Positions 37,326 through 46,502 are shown, counted from the stretch's first letter. The stretch: 64,000 nt of DNA from Oxalicibacterium solurbis (GCF_014635845.1 NZ_BMDP01000002.1:806001-870000); one strand, 5' to 3'. The notes: a model not told the origin generated them from the letters alone. Numbers and translations are program-made.

Positions 37326-37934
37326 TCAGGTCGCTATCTCGGCATAAGACTGCACTCTCCGCGCCTGCTTCAGTGCACAAGCCCACCATCGCAACTGCGC
37401 CAGCATCATCGTCATCGATTGCTCGGCACGTGCCGGTGACACCAAATTTCCGTTGCGATCGAACTGTTCCCACGCATCGATGAAGGCGACGCTGTTGCGT
37501 ACCGTCATCGCATGCACTTCTGCGAATACCTGCCGTAACTGTTCGACGGCGCGCACGCCGCCGGCCAATCCTCCGTACGAGACGAAACCGACCGGCTTGG
37601 CCTGCCAGACGCCGTAAGCCGAATCGATCAATTGCTTCAGCACGGCCGGATAACCGTGGTTGTATTCCGGTGTGACGATGACGAAGGCTTCGGCTTCATC
37701 CAGCCGCCGTTTCAGGGCCGCCAGCGCAGGGCGGCAGTTTCTTTCCAGATGCGGTGGCAGGTCGAGCAAGGCCGGATCGACGATATCCAGCGCAAAGTCC
37801 GCATGCCGGCCGATCTGGCGTGCTGCCCAGCCAGCGACTGTGTCGCAGAATCTGCCTTCCCGCGTGCTGCCAAGCAGCAGCGCCAGTCGTATGTTTTCTC
37901 CAGCTTTAGCATCGTTTTCCGCCATGTGCTCCAT
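37326..37934 (-). CDS. NADPH-dependent FMN reductase (flavodoxin-like)
   Basis: A 202-residue NAD(P)H:FMN reductase-like protein. Motifs: LLLGSTREGRF (phosphate-binding loop of FMN), VTPEYNHGYPAVLKQLID, and FVSYGGLAGG. Such enzymes reduce quinones, azo dyes or flavins. The start is not certain: ATG at 37934 or 37925 are both possible, and a TTG at 37952 lies in the leader. The promoter has a SoxR box in a 19-bp spacer and soxR is divergent, so the enzyme is probably induced by redox-cycling compounds. Confidence 0.88.
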   Translation of the reverse strand: MEHMAENDAKAGENIRLALLLGSTREGRFCDTVAGWAARQIGRHADFALDIVDPALLDLPPHLERNCRPALAALKRRLDEAEAFVIVTPEYNHGYPAVLKQLIDSAYGVWQAKPVGFVSYGGLAGGVRAVEQLRQVFAEVHAMTVRNSVAFIDAWEQFDRNGNLVSPARAEQSMTMMLAQLRWWACALKQARRVQSYAEIAT

Positions 37935-37965
37935 CCATTCCGGTTCTTGCAATTGAACGGCGGCC

Positions 37966-37996
37966 AGTGTAAAACCTAAACTTAACTTTAGGTCAA
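37966..37996 (-). promoter_or_regulatory. SoxR-type promoter before the FMN reductase gene
   Basis: On the minus strand TTGACC (37996-37991) and TACACT (37971-37966) are separated by 19 bp. The spacer contains the near-palindrome CCTAAACTTAACTTTAGG (37975-37992, plus strand), a SoxR box variant with one mismatch between arms. It sits between the divergent reductase and soxR genes, so SoxR may also act on its own gene. Confidence 0.85.
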
Positions 37997-38005
37997 GTGC
38001 TTGAT

Positions 38006-38479
38006 ATGAAAAAGACGGAAAGAAAGGCCGGGCCGCACGGTTTGCGTGAAGAACTGACGGTCGGCGAGGTGGCGGAACGCAGCGGCGTGGCGGTTTCCGC
38101 CATTCACTTTTATGAAGCCAAGGGATTGATCGCCAGCCGGCGCAATGCGGGAAACCAGCGCCGCTATGCGCGAGATGTGCTGCGGCGCGTCGCCATCATC
38201 AAGGTGGCGCAGCGGATCGGCATTCCGCTGGCTGCGATCGGCGAGGCGCTGGCGACTTTGCCATCCGGGCGTACGCCGACGGCCAAGGATTGGCGGCGTC
38301 TGTCGGCCGTCTGGAAGACGGATCTGGATGAACGGATAGAGAATCTGCTGAAACTGCGCAACCAGCTCAATCAGTGTATCGGCTGCGGCTGCCTGTCGAT
38401 CCGCGATTGTCGCTTGCGCAATCCGGCAGACACATTGGCGGAAGAGGGGGCGGGGCCGCGTCTGTTGGAACCGGATTGA
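38006..38479 (+). CDS. soxR: Redox-sensitive transcriptional activator SoxR
   Basis: A 157-residue MerR-family regulator. The helix-turn-helix is [26 protein letters not shown] (about residues 17-42), followed by [16 protein letters not shown]; a coiled dimer helix leads to the [2Fe-2S] ligand cluster [12 protein letters not shown] with four cysteines. The cluster is oxidised by redox-cycling drugs or superoxide and SoxR then untwists promoters with a 19-20 bp spacer. Two such promoters lie in this window. There is no soxS, as usual outside enterics, where SoxR acts directly on its targets. ATG at 38006 was chosen over GTG 37997. Confidence 0.95.
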   Translation: MKKTERKAGPHGLREELTVGEVAERSGVAVSAIHFYEAKGLIASRRNAGNQRRYARDVLRRVAIIKVAQRIGIPLAAIGEALATLPSGRTPTAKDWRRLSAVWKTDLDERIENLLKLRNQLNQCIGCGCLSIRDCRLRNPADTLAEEGAGPRLLEPD

Positions 38480-38557
38480 GAAGTGCGGCCAACTTGAATC
38501 AGGCCGGATTAAAACAGACTTGTTTTCCTGATATCTGCTTCAATCTGCAAGTGCGAA

Positions 38558-38890
38558 TCAGAAGCGCGCATGGAAGTGACTGACGCGTGTCAGCTCAGCT
38601 TGCAATGCATCGATGCGTTCCAGCAGATCGAGCGCGAGTGCGATGCCGGGCGGATTGACTTCCATTTCCTGCGCCAGCTGTTGCGCCAGTCGCGCGCGCC
38701 GCAGCATCGGGCCGCTGAAGCGCCATTCCTGCGGCTGTTCGCCTTGCGGCTGCAGCACGCCCTCGAATACCCACGCTTCTATCGTGTCGTGCGACATGCC
38801 GCAGCAATGACATAGTTCAGTCATGCTCAAGGTGATGTCGTCGTCGATCAGCTGGCTGTGAATCGGGCTGTGAATCGCAGTGTCGGTCAT
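38558..38890 (-). CDS. cbpM: Chaperone modulator CbpM-like protein
   Basis: A 110-residue MerR-like helical protein with SMTELCHCCGMSHDTIEAWVFEGVLQP (about residues 22-48) and WRFSGPMLRRARLAQQLAQEMEVNPPGIALALDLLERI, the pattern of CbpM, which binds the J domain of CbpA and blocks its co-chaperone and DNA-binding activity. It starts 12 nt after the cbpA stop with AAGGAGAAACG before the ATG, so the two are one operon. Confidence 0.88.
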   Translation of the reverse strand: MTDTAIHSPIHSQLIDDDITLSMTELCHCCGMSHDTIEAWVFEGVLQPQGEQPQEWRFSGPMLRRARLAQQLAQEMEVNPPGIALALDLLERIDALQAELTRVSHFHARF

Positions 38891-38902
38891 GATCGTTTCT
38901 CC

Positions 38903-39868
38903 TTACTTGGCGCGCGGATGGAAGTCGAATGCGTTTTGAAAGGTGCGATAGGCTTCCTTTTCGCTGTCGGTTCCGGCGTGCGGCAGCGCGATGGCGAGCA
39001 CGACGTACAGATTGCCGGCTTCCTTGCCGGGAATGCCTTTTCCCTTCAGCCGCAGTTTGCGGCCGGCGGCGGAATTCGGCGGGATCGTCAGCTCGACGGC
39101 GCCGGCCGGCGTATTGGCGGTGACGGTCGCGCCCAAAGCCGCTTCCCACGGTGCCAGCGGCAAGTCCATGTAGACGTCGGTGCCATCGACGCGGTAATGC
39201 GGATGGGGGCGGAAGGCGATTTCCAGATACAGATCGCCGGCCGGTCCGCCGCCGATGCCAGGACCGCCCTGGCCGGCCAGCCGCAGGTTCTGTCCGGCGC
39301 GTATGCCTTTGGGGATGTTGACGCTCAGCGTGCGCGTGCGGTGTACGACGTGGCCTTGTCCGTCGACCTCCGGCAGGCGCAATGAAATCGAACGCTCCGC
39401 GCCGTGGTAGGCATCTTCCAGTTCGATCTGTACCTTGGCGTGATGATCCTCGCCGGCCATGCGCATGGTGTGTGCGCCGCGTGTGCCATGTGTACGCTGG
39501 CCGCCATGTCCGGCCTGATGGCTGAACATCTGCTCGAAGAAGTCGCCGAAATCCATGCCTTCGAAGCCGCCGCCATTGCTGCGGAATTCGAAACCGCCGG
39601 CACCGGCACCGGCACCGGCACCGGGCGGCGGCTGGAAATCCTGGCCGTTCTGCCAGTTGGCGCCGAGACGGTCGTAGGCGGAACGGCTTTCCGGGTCTTT
39701 CAGCACCTTGTAGGCTTCGCCGACTTCCTTGAAACGTTCTTCGGCGTCATCCTGCTTGCTGACGTCCGGGTGGTATTTGCGCGCCAGCCTGCGGTAGGCG
39801 TTCTTGATTTCGTCCGGCGTGGCGTCACGCTTGACGCCCAGCGTTTCGTAGTAGTCCTTGAATTTCAT
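38903..39868 (-). CDS. cbpA: Curved DNA-binding protein CbpA (second DnaJ-like copy)
   Basis: A 321-residue J-domain co-chaperone: MKFKDYYETLGVKRDATPDEIKNAYR, then KYHPDVSK with the HPD motif, a Gly/Phe-rich linker with a GAGAGAGG run (about residues 75-100), and C-terminal substrate domains (GQNLRLAGQGGPGIGGGPAGDLYL). No zinc finger. It assists DnaK and, in E. coli, binds curved DNA in stationary phase. Operon with cbpM. A paralogue at 11585-12580 shares the whole architecture but lacks the Gly linker and cbpM. Confidence 0.93.
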   Translation of the reverse strand: MKFKDYYETLGVKRDATPDEIKNAYRRLARKYHPDVSKQDDAEERFKEVGEAYKVLKDPESRSAYDRLGANWQNGQDFQPPPGAGAGAGAGGFEFRSNGGGFEGMDFGDFFEQMFSHQAGHGGQRTHGTRGAHTMRMAGEDHHAKVQIELEDAYHGAERSISLRLPEVDGQGHVVHRTRTLSVNIPKGIRAGQNLRLAGQGGPGIGGGPAGDLYLEIAFRPHPHYRVDGTDVYMDLPLAPWEAALGATVTANTPAGAVELTIPPNSAAGRKLRLKGKGIPGKEAGNLYVVLAIALPHAGTDSEKEAYRTFQNAFDFHPRAK

Positions 39869-39952
39869 CTGCGCCTCTCGCGTTTGCTGGTCGTTTGCCG
39901 GTCAGAAATTCTTGATGACGATTGTGATGTGTATATGCGTATGTTCCTGCTG

Positions 39953-40654
39953 CTATCCGACGGCAGTGCCGAGCAGTTCGCCGATACCCGTGGTGACAGC
40001 CATGGCGATCGCGCCCAGCACGCCGACGCGCAACGCTGCACGCAGCGGCGGCGCATTGCCGATGGCGGCGCCCAGCCAGCCGAGCACGATCAGGAACAGC
40101 AGCGACGTTGCCGCCAGCAAGGAAATACGTATGTCGGCAGGCGCCATGATCGCCGTCAGCAGCGGCAGCGCGGAGCCGGTCGAGAAGGTGACGGCCGACG
40201 TCACCGCCGCCTGTACCGGACGTGCGGCCGTGTCTTCGCGGATGCCGAGTTCGTCGCGTGCATGGGCGCTCAGCGCATCGTGCGCCATCAATTGCTGCGC
40301 AACCTGCGTCGCCAGTTCGGGCGTCACGCCGCGCGATACGTAGATCCCTGCCAGCTCGCGTTGTTCGGCAACGGGGCGGGCAAGGAGTTCCTCGCGTTCG
40401 CGATCCAGCGAGGCCTTTTCGGCATCGCTTTGCGAACTGACGGAAACGTATTCGCCGACGGCCATCGACATGGCGCCGGCAACCAGCGCGGCGACGCCGG
40501 CGGTCAGCAGTTCGCTGCGTCCGGCATTGGCTGCGGCCACGCCGAGCAGCAGGCAGGAGGTGGAGATGATGCCGTCGTTGGCGCCGAGAACGGCAGCGCG
40601 CAGCCAGCCGATGCGTTCGTTGGGATGCTGTTCGGAATGCGGGCGATACGGCAT
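39953..40654 (-). CDS. VIT1/CCC1 family transporter
   Basis: A 233-residue membrane protein with about five transmembrane helices. The first part (WLRAAVLGANDGIISTSCLLLGVA, residues 17-40, and MSMAVGEYVSVSSQSDAEKA) matches the vacuolar iron transporter family, in which the ANDG and GEY..V..Q motifs line the metal path. A hydrophilic helix segment (residues about 80-150) probably forms the cytosolic metal-binding domain, followed by three helices. Likely an iron or manganese exporter in the inner membrane. GGGAGA precedes the ATG. Confidence 0.9.
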   Translation of the reverse strand: MPYRPHSEQHPNERIGWLRAAVLGANDGIISTSCLLLGVAAANAGRSELLTAGVAALVAGAMSMAVGEYVSVSSQSDAEKASLDREREELLARPVAEQRELAGIYVSRGVTPELATQVAQQLMAHDALSAHARDELGIREDTAARPVQAAVTSAVTFSTGSALPLLTAIMAPADIRISLLAATSLLFLIVLGWLGAAIGNAPPLRAALRVGVLGAIAMAVTTGIGELLGTAVG

Positions 40655-40802
40655 GCAGATTCTCCCTCTCGTTGACCGGCGGTAATTACTGTATCACTGC
40701 GGCTGTCTTGTCGTCGCTTTCCTACGCCGCTCGGCCGGGTGTCCGGCATGACGCGGCGCAGCGTCTGTACTATGCTCATCCGCATCACTTGTCGGAGGGC
40801 GG

Positions 40803-42758
40803 ATGCGCGGATGGCAGAAAGGCGTGTTGTGGGGAGCAGCGATTCTGGCGTTGATGCTGGCAGCAGGCGTTATCGCGCTGCATACGCTGATCGACGGCGA
40901 TCGGCTGAAACAGCTGGCGCGTGAGCACGTCGTGCAGGCATGGGGCCGAGAGCTGACGATGGGCGACGTCTCGCTATCCTTGCTGCCGACGCCGCACCTG
41001 TACGCAGCCGACGTAGCGCTATCGAATCCATCCTGGACGCAGGAACGCGACATGGTGCGCGCTTCCGGCATTACCGCACGCTTCGCACTGCTGCCGCTAT
41101 TGCATGGCGAATTCGTCGTCGCCGGTTTGCAGTTCGACGGACTGAAGATGCATCTTGAAACGGATCGAGACGGGCGACGCAACTGGATTTTGCCGTCGGC
41201 GAACGGCACGCAGTCGTCGTTCGATTTGCATCAGCTGAGTGCCGATCACAGCATCGTTGTCATTCGCAATGCGGATGGCACACAACGCGAATGGGAGTTG
41301 GAAACCTTGCGCATGCATGCTGGCAGTCGCCTGCGCAATCTGGCGATCGATGCGCGTGTGCGTCGCAACGGGCAACTGCTGGAACTGGAGGGCTCACTGG
41401 CCGATCTGTCCGAAGCCGGCACGGCTGGCGCAACGACGAAAGGAAAACTGAACCTGCGAATCGGCGAGGCGGCGCTGGCACTGGATGGCGAGTTGCCGCT
41501 CGATCCGGCACTGCAGCGTTATGCGTTCGCCGTTTCTGTCGATGCAAAATCGTTGCAGCAGGCTTACGCGTTTCTCGATATTCCAGAGCGCTCGCCGGTC
41601 GCGCTGAAGGCCAGCGCAGTGCTACAGGGCAATGGCAATCGAATCGATCTGCGAGAAGCAAAGCTGCAGATGGGGCAGTTGAATCTGCGTGGCGATGGCT
41701 GGCTGGAACGCGGACCGCGCCCGCGCTTCAACGCGAACCTGCATGCGGACCGTATCGACATGATCCAGACCTTTCTCGATGCCGGCCGTCCGCCGTTGCC
41801 GGCCAAGGAAACGGGGCAGTTGTTTCGCGACAAGCCACTGCCGTGGCCGCTGCTGGCCGGCCTGGTTGGCAAGGATGGTCATGCGGAGATCACGATCGAT
41901 CGCCTGAAGCTGCGCAACGGCATCGAGGTGAGCGAGGCGGCTGCACAACTGGATTTTCGTGATGACAGAATGGTTGTGCCGTCGTTCAGCGGCAAGCTAC
42001 TGGACGGCAGCGCCAGCGGCGATGCGGTGTTCGAGGGTAAGCGGCAGGCTGTCGAACTGAATCTGAAGCTGGATAACACGTTGCTCGGCCGCTGGTTCAA
42101 GGAGACTGACAAGAAGGTCGAACTGAGCGAAGGCCGCATGCAGGTGGAGATGCGTGTGCATGCGATCGGCGCATCGATGAAGGCGCTGGCGGCATCGGTT
42201 AGCGGGCCGCTCGATATTCGCATCGCGCGTACTCAGGTGCTGTCACAAAAGGCAGGGCAGGCGGAATTCTGGCTGACCGGGCTGCTGTCGGCCAAGGATG
42301 CCGATCGTGTCGATCTGTCGTGCATCAGCGCGCGGCTGCCGTTCCGCGATGGCGTGGCGCGCGGCGAAGGCATAGCCGGCGCGCGTAGCGACGTCAGCCA
42401 GTTGCTGGCCGGCGGCGTGGTCGATATGCGTACGCAGACGCTGGATTTGCATGGCCGTGTGCGTGCGCGTTCCGGTGTCGCGCTCGGCTGGTCTACTTTC
42501 GGCGGCAATGTGAAGATTGTCGGCCCGATTGCCAAACCGCAATGGGAATCGGACGAAACCGGCAAGGTCGGCACCATTGCGCGCATCGGCGCCGCCATCC
42601 TGACCAGCGGCGCCAGCATCATCGTTACATCGATCTGGGATGGCGCAAATCCTGAATCCGATCCGTGCCAGCAGGTTTTCAGGGAACAAGGCGCGTCGAA
42701 AGAGGATGGAGTGAGGAAGAGCGCAACACAGCGCGCGCCGGAAGACGCATCGAATTGA
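40803..42758 (+). CDS. AsmA family protein
   Basis: A 651-residue protein with one N-terminal transmembrane anchor (about residues 7-26) and a long periplasmic beta-rich region. It shows AsmA features: DGDRLKQLAREHVVQAWGRELTMGDVSLSLLPTPHLYAADV near the start and the C-terminal AsmA domain (about 400-600) with WFKETDKKVELSEGRMQVEMRV. AsmA-like proteins are thought to bridge the periplasm and move phospholipid to the outer membrane. The phosphatidylserine decarboxylase gene downstream fits a lipid theme, though not in proof. Confidence 0.88.
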   Translation: MRGWQKGVLWGAAILALMLAAGVIALHTLIDGDRLKQLAREHVVQAWGRELTMGDVSLSLLPTPHLYAADVALSNPSWTQERDMVRASGITARFALLPLLHGEFVVAGLQFDGLKMHLETDRDGRRNWILPSANGTQSSFDLHQLSADHSIVVIRNADGTQREWELETLRMHAGSRLRNLAIDARVRRNGQLLELEGSLADLSEAGTAGATTKGKLNLRIGEAALALDGELPLDPALQRYAFAVSVDAKSLQQAYAFLDIPERSPVALKASAVLQGNGNRIDLREAKLQMGQLNLRGDGWLERGPRPRFNANLHADRIDMIQTFLDAGRPPLPAKETGQLFRDKPLPWPLLAGLVGKDGHAEITIDRLKLRNGIEVSEAAAQLDFRDDRMVVPSFSGKLLDGSASGDAVFEGKRQAVELNLKLDNTLLGRWFKETDKKVELSEGRMQVEMRVHAIGASMKALAASVSGPLDIRIARTQVLSQKAGQAEFWLTGLLSAKDADRVDLSCISARLPFRDGVARGEGIAGARSDVSQLLAGGVVDMRTQTLDLHGRVRARSGVALGWSTFGGNVKIVGPIAKPQWESDETGKVGTIARIGAAILTSGASIIVTSIWDGANPESDPCQQVFREQGASKEDGVRKSATQRAPEDASN

Positions 42759-42842
42759 GCAAGAATTGATTGCGGGCATCGATGGAATTCGAGCGCAACA
42801 CCCGCTATGATGACGGCACTTTTTGATTCCGAGGGAGAACGG

Positions 42843-43064
42843 ATGGCCAGTGTGCAGGAAATCGTCGGCAAGCAGAAGGATGGCGCGCAGTTCGTCATCT
42901 CCGCACAGATGCTGCGCATGAAGCCGGAGGAATTCGACCCGCTGGCCCAGCAATGGATCGCCGATGGCGGCGCGGATGGTTTCGAACTTGTCGGCGTGCC
43001 GCATCGCTGTTTCGTCGATGGCGAATTCTTTATCGACCGCATCACGGCGGTTCGGACGGCCTGA
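42843..43064 (+). CDS. Hypothetical protein, 73 residues
   Basis: Starts MASVQEIVGKQKDG with GAGGGAGAACGG before the ATG. It is a small soluble protein with mixed charged and hydrophobic residues, no signal peptide or membrane segment, ending in FFIDRITAVRTA. It lies between asmA (84 bp upstream) and psd (67 bp downstream) in the same direction. I do not recognise a family. Confidence 0.65.
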   Translation: MASVQEIVGKQKDGAQFVISAQMLRMKPEEFDPLAQQWIADGGADGFELVGVPHRCFVDGEFFIDRITAVRTA

Positions 43065-43131
43065 AGCCGCTGCATTTCCAGATCATTCCGGATCATTTAC
43101 GATCATTCCGAACTCCACCAACGATTACCCT

Positions 43132-44049
43132 ATGTTGTTTACCCGCCTGTCGGTTCTTCCCCAATACTTGCTGCCGAAAAGAGCGCTGACCGTCTTTGCC
43201 GGCTGCATCGCCGGCGCGCGCCTGGGCCGTATCACGACTGCATTGATCCGCTGGTTTATCGGCAAGTACGGCGTCGATATGCACGAGGCTGCCAATCCGG
43301 ACATCGCCAGTTACCCGACCTTTAACGATTTCTTTACGCGCGCCTTGCGCAGCGGTGCACGCCCGATTTCCGCTACGGATCTGATCTGTCCGGTCGATGG
43401 CGCGATCAGCCAGTTCGGCAGCATCGAGCATGACCGCATCTTCCAGGCGAAGGGGCACAGCTATTCGGCGACGGCGCTGGTCGGCGGCGATGCCGATCTG
43501 GCAGCGCACTTTGTCGACGGCAGCTTTGCGACCTTGTACCTGAGTCCGCGCGATTACCACCGCATCCACATGCCGTGCGACGGTCGCCTGATGCGCATGA
43601 TCTATGTGCCGGGCAGTTTGTTCTCGGTCAATCCGACGACGGCGCGCGGCGTGCCGGGTCTGTTCGCGCGTAACGAGCGCGTGGTCTGCGTATTTGAAGG
43701 CGAACGCGGCCCGTTCGTCATGGTGCTGGTCGGCGCGACCATCGTCGGCAGCATGCAGACGGTATGGCATGGTGTCGTCAATCCGCCGCGTACCGGCAAG
43801 GTGCGCGAATGGCGTTACGACCGGCAGCACCTGACGTTGAAGAAGGGCGACGAAATGGGCCGCTTCCTGCTTGGTTCCACGGTGGTCATGCTGTTTCCGA
43901 AGAACAGGCTGACGTTCAATGCGAAGTGGCTGGCGGCGGGGCCGGTACGGCTCGGCGAAGCGATGGCCGATGCGGTGGCGCAGGCAAAAACAGGGGCGGC
44001 AGACGGCGCAGGTGCTGCGGGTGCCATGGGTGATATAGCAGGCACATGA
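43132..44049 (+). CDS. psd: Phosphatidylserine decarboxylase proenzyme
   Basis: A 305-residue inner-membrane-associated enzyme making phosphatidylethanolamine from phosphatidylserine. The self-cleavage motif LGST (in GRFLLGSTVVMLF, about residue 250) creates the small alpha subunit with its N-terminal pyruvoyl group. Other conserved pieces: FNDFFTRALR, CPVDGAIS and LSPRDYHRIHMPCDG with catalytic Asp/His residues. Start at 43132 (MLFTRLSV) fits the family; the open frame from 42964 overlaps the previous gene. Its stop overlaps the next ATG by 4 bp. The last 25 residues are Ala/Gly-rich. Confidence 0.95.
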   Translation: MLFTRLSVLPQYLLPKRALTVFAGCIAGARLGRITTALIRWFIGKYGVDMHEAANPDIASYPTFNDFFTRALRSGARPISATDLICPVDGAISQFGSIEHDRIFQAKGHSYSATALVGGDADLAAHFVDGSFATLYLSPRDYHRIHMPCDGRLMRMIYVPGSLFSVNPTTARGVPGLFARNERVVCVFEGERGPFVMVLVGATIVGSMQTVWHGVVNPPRTGKVREWRYDRQHLTLKKGDEMGRFLLGSTVVMLFPKNRLTFNAKWLAAGPVRLGEAMADAVAQAKTGAADGAGAAGAMGDIAGT

Positions 44050-44282
44050 GCCTCGGCATCTGGATCCTGTTTTTTGCTGCAGATACCGCCTACATGTTGT
44101 GGGTATTACGCGGACAGGGTGCCGAATGGATGGAAGGTTGGCGCGCCTTGCTGTTCATCGACTGGTTTCGCGCGCCGTGGTGGTCGGCCGAACAGATTCG
44201 ACTGTATGTGCTGCTGTGGTGGATCTGCCATGCGGTCTGGTTCGTAGCCGGCCTGTTCATGCCGGCATTGCGTGGCGGATGA
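44046..44282 (+). CDS. Small hypothetical membrane protein coupled to psd
   Basis: A 78-residue protein whose ATG overlaps the psd stop (ATGA, 44046-44049), indicating translational coupling. Two hydrophobic helices are visible: IWILFFAADTAYMLWVL (about residues 5-21) and LYVLLWWICHAVWFVAGLFM (about 53-72), separated by a Trp-rich loop. Tryptophan content is unusually high. Family not recognised; a role near Psd or in the membrane is only inferred from position. Confidence 0.75.
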   Translation: MSLGIWILFFAADTAYMLWVLRGQGAEWMEGWRALLFIDWFRAPWWSAEQIRLYVLLWWICHAVWFVAGLFMPALRGG

Positions 44283-44348
44283 GGCAGCCGGCAGGCCTTT
44301 CATGTTTCCCTGCAGCACTGCCGGCATGCGCTCATCCTGATTGATCAT

Positions 44349-44570
44349 TCAGTTTCCCTTGGGCGGAAACGGCTCATCCTGTAACAACCCTTTGTCCGTT
44401 CCGTCACGTTCGGCTTCGCCGGAAGACTTGTGCCCGGGCTGATTTCTCGTCTGATCTCTTATCTTGCTGATTTCTTCTTCCGTTTCGTGATCGGCCGGTC
44501 TTTTTTCACCGCTGCCGATGTCTGCTTCTTCCAGCATGTGGCTGCCGGTTTCCTTGCTCGTACGCGCCAT
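44349..44570 (-). CDS. Small hydrophilic hypothetical protein, 73 residues
   Basis: Starts MARTSKETGSHMLEE and ends LQDEPFPPKGN. It is strongly charged, with many Glu, Lys, Asp and Gly residues and no hydrophobic core, so it is probably disordered. GAGGAGAACGAC before the ATG at 44570 is a strong ribosome site and supports expression. It resembles the small stress-related hydrophilic proteins of beta-proteobacteria, but I cannot name a family. Confidence 0.6.
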   Translation of the reverse strand: MARTSKETGSHMLEEADIGSGEKRPADHETEEEISKIRDQTRNQPGHKSSGEAERDGTDKGLLQDEPFPPKGN

Positions 44571-44752
44571 GTCGTTCTCCTCGTGCAAATATGCCGGTTT
44601 GACTCATCGCGCAACCAAAGATTCGCCGCGGCTATGGCCGTCATGGCAAAAAACAATGGCTTGCGTTTTGAAATGTCGCGACGCACCCCGATATGGACTG
44701 ATATGCTTCGCGTAACAAATTTCCCTGTATTTTTTAGCGCCACGAAATCGCC

Positions 44753-45682
44753 ATGAACTTCCTGCTGGATCTGATCGAACAATACGGTTTGCTCTTTGTC
44801 TTCGGCAATGTGCTGATTGAGCAGCTCGGAGCGCCCGTACCGGCATATCCGACGCTGGTCATCACCGGCGCGCTGCTGGGGCGCGGCGAATATTCGGCGC
44901 CGATGCTGTTGCTGACCGGCGTGATCGCCGCACTGATCGCCGACTACGCATGGTATCTGGCAGGTCGTCGTTATGGCGGGCGCGTGATGGCGAAGCTGTG
45001 CCGCATTTCCTTGTCGCCCGATTCCTGCGTGCGACAAACGGAAGGCGTCTACGCTCGTTACGGAGCGGCATCGCTGCTGATTGCGAAATTCGTCCCCGGA
45101 TTCGCATCGGTAGCCAGTGCTCTGGCGGGAGCGATCGGCACGCGTTCCGGCAAGTTTCTGCTGTTCGATTCGTTGGGCGCGATGTTGTGGTGCGGCTCTG
45201 CGATCTTTCTCGGTTCATTGTTCAGTTCGGCGGTATCCGATCTGCTGGATATTCTGGCCAGCCTGGGCAAATGGGGGCTGGCGCTGGTGGCATTGGCTTT
45301 TGCCGTCTATCTGGCGAAAAAATGGTGGCAGCGTTATACCTTCCTGAAGGATCTGCGGATGGCGCGCATCACGGTGAAGGAGCTCGATGCGTTGCTGAAG
45401 GGCGGCAATCCGCCGACCATCATCGACGTGCGCACCGGCCTGGCCCGGCAAAACGGACGCATTCCCGGAGCTATGGTGATGTCGGCCGACGACGATCTGA
45501 GCGCGCTGGTCATCAATCCGCAAACCGATTCCGAAGTGATCATCTATTGCGCATGCCCGAACGAGGTATCGGCAGCGCGACTGGCAAAGCGGCTGATGCA
45601 GCGCGGCTATACGCGCGTAAGGCCATTGACCGGCGGCATCGATGCCTGGGTCGCGGCCGGTTATACGGTGGAACAGAATTGA
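44753..45682 (+). CDS. DedA family membrane protein fused to a rhodanese domain
   Basis: A 309-residue two-part protein. Residues about 1-200 form a DedA/VTT membrane domain: FGNVLIEQLGAPVPAYPTLVITGALL, YGAASLLIAKFVPGFASVASALAGAIG (the R/K-F-x-P-G signature), and a final helix to about residue 195. Residues about 205-305 form a rhodanese domain with VDVRTG and active-site loop CACPNEVSA, whose second cysteine is the likely persulfide carrier. DedA proteins flip undecaprenyl phosphate or phospholipids; the rhodanese could couple to sulfur transfer. Such fusions are known in proteobacteria. Confidence 0.9.
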   Translation: MNFLLDLIEQYGLLFVFGNVLIEQLGAPVPAYPTLVITGALLGRGEYSAPMLLLTGVIAALIADYAWYLAGRRYGGRVMAKLCRISLSPDSCVRQTEGVYARYGAASLLIAKFVPGFASVASALAGAIGTRSGKFLLFDSLGAMLWCGSAIFLGSLFSSAVSDLLDILASLGKWGLALVALAFAVYLAKKWWQRYTFLKDLRMARITVKELDALLKGGNPPTIIDVRTGLARQNGRIPGAMVMSADDDLSALVINPQTDSEVIIYCACPNEVSAARLAKRLMQRGYTRVRPLTGGIDAWVAAGYTVEQN

Positions 45683-45718
45683 TATTGGCGACGCCTGCCT
45701 GACGCTACTTCTTATACG

Positions 45719-46414
45719 ATGACCGAACCGCTACTGATTCAATTCTTCAAGGCCGCCATTCTGGTGCCGATCACGCTGCTTCCGATCCTGAATCCGTTCG
45801 GCAATGCGCCGGTGTTCGCGCGGCTTTCCACCGGCATCAGCCGCGATGCGGAAAAGCGCCTGGCGCGGCAGGTGACGATCAACTGCTTCTTCATGCTGCT
45901 GGGCGCGATGTTCATCGGCTCGCACGTGCTGGCGTTCTTCGGCATCTCGCTGCCGATCGTGCGCGTCGGCGGCGGAATCCTGGTCATTGCGACAGGCTGG
46001 CGGCTGTTGAACGACGACAGCAACAGCGGCGACGGCGATGCGATCCGCGCGCAGGTGGCGACGCGCCAGGTCTGGTCGGAAGACGAATTCAAGGTGCGCA
46101 GCTTCTATCCGATCAGCTTTCCGCTGACGGTCGGTCCCGGCTCGATTGCTGCCTCGATCACGCTGGGTGCGAATACACCGCTGCGACTGCCCGACGTGGT
46201 GATCTCGGCCGGCAGCGCCGTGCTTGGCGTGGGGTTGACGACGCTGGTGATCCTGCTGTGCTACCGCTATGCGAACGGTATGGTGCGCATGCTGGGCCGG
46301 CTGGGCACGATGGTCGTGTTGCGGCTGTCGGCTTTCATCCTGCTGTGCATCGGCATCGAAATCTTCTGGCACGGCGTGGTTGACCTGTTGAACGAATCGG
46401 GCCTCGTGTCCTGA
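45719..46414 (+). CDS. MarC family integral membrane protein
   Basis: A 231-residue inner-membrane protein with six predicted helices. PILNPFGNAPVFARLSTG near the N-terminus and FPLTVGPGSIAASITLGA in the middle are typical of MarC. The family was once linked to multiple antibiotic resistance but its transport role is unproven. It follows the DedA-rhodanese gene by 36 bp on the same strand and may share its transcript. Confidence 0.9.
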   Translation: MTEPLLIQFFKAAILVPITLLPILNPFGNAPVFARLSTGISRDAEKRLARQVTINCFFMLLGAMFIGSHVLAFFGISLPIVRVGGGILVIATGWRLLNDDSNSGDGDAIRAQVATRQVWSEDEFKVRSFYPISFPLTVGPGSIAASITLGANTPLRLPDVVISAGSAVLGVGLTTLVILLCYRYANGMVRMLGRLGTMVVLRLSAFILLCIGIEIFWHGVVDLLNESGLVS

Positions 46415-46502
46415 TTCGCTTCGCTTTTGGTTTGCGAAATGCGTTTCCCGTATTTCATTAACGCAGCCGGTAGTGTTGTAGCGCGTATCTATTGCCGATG
46501 CA

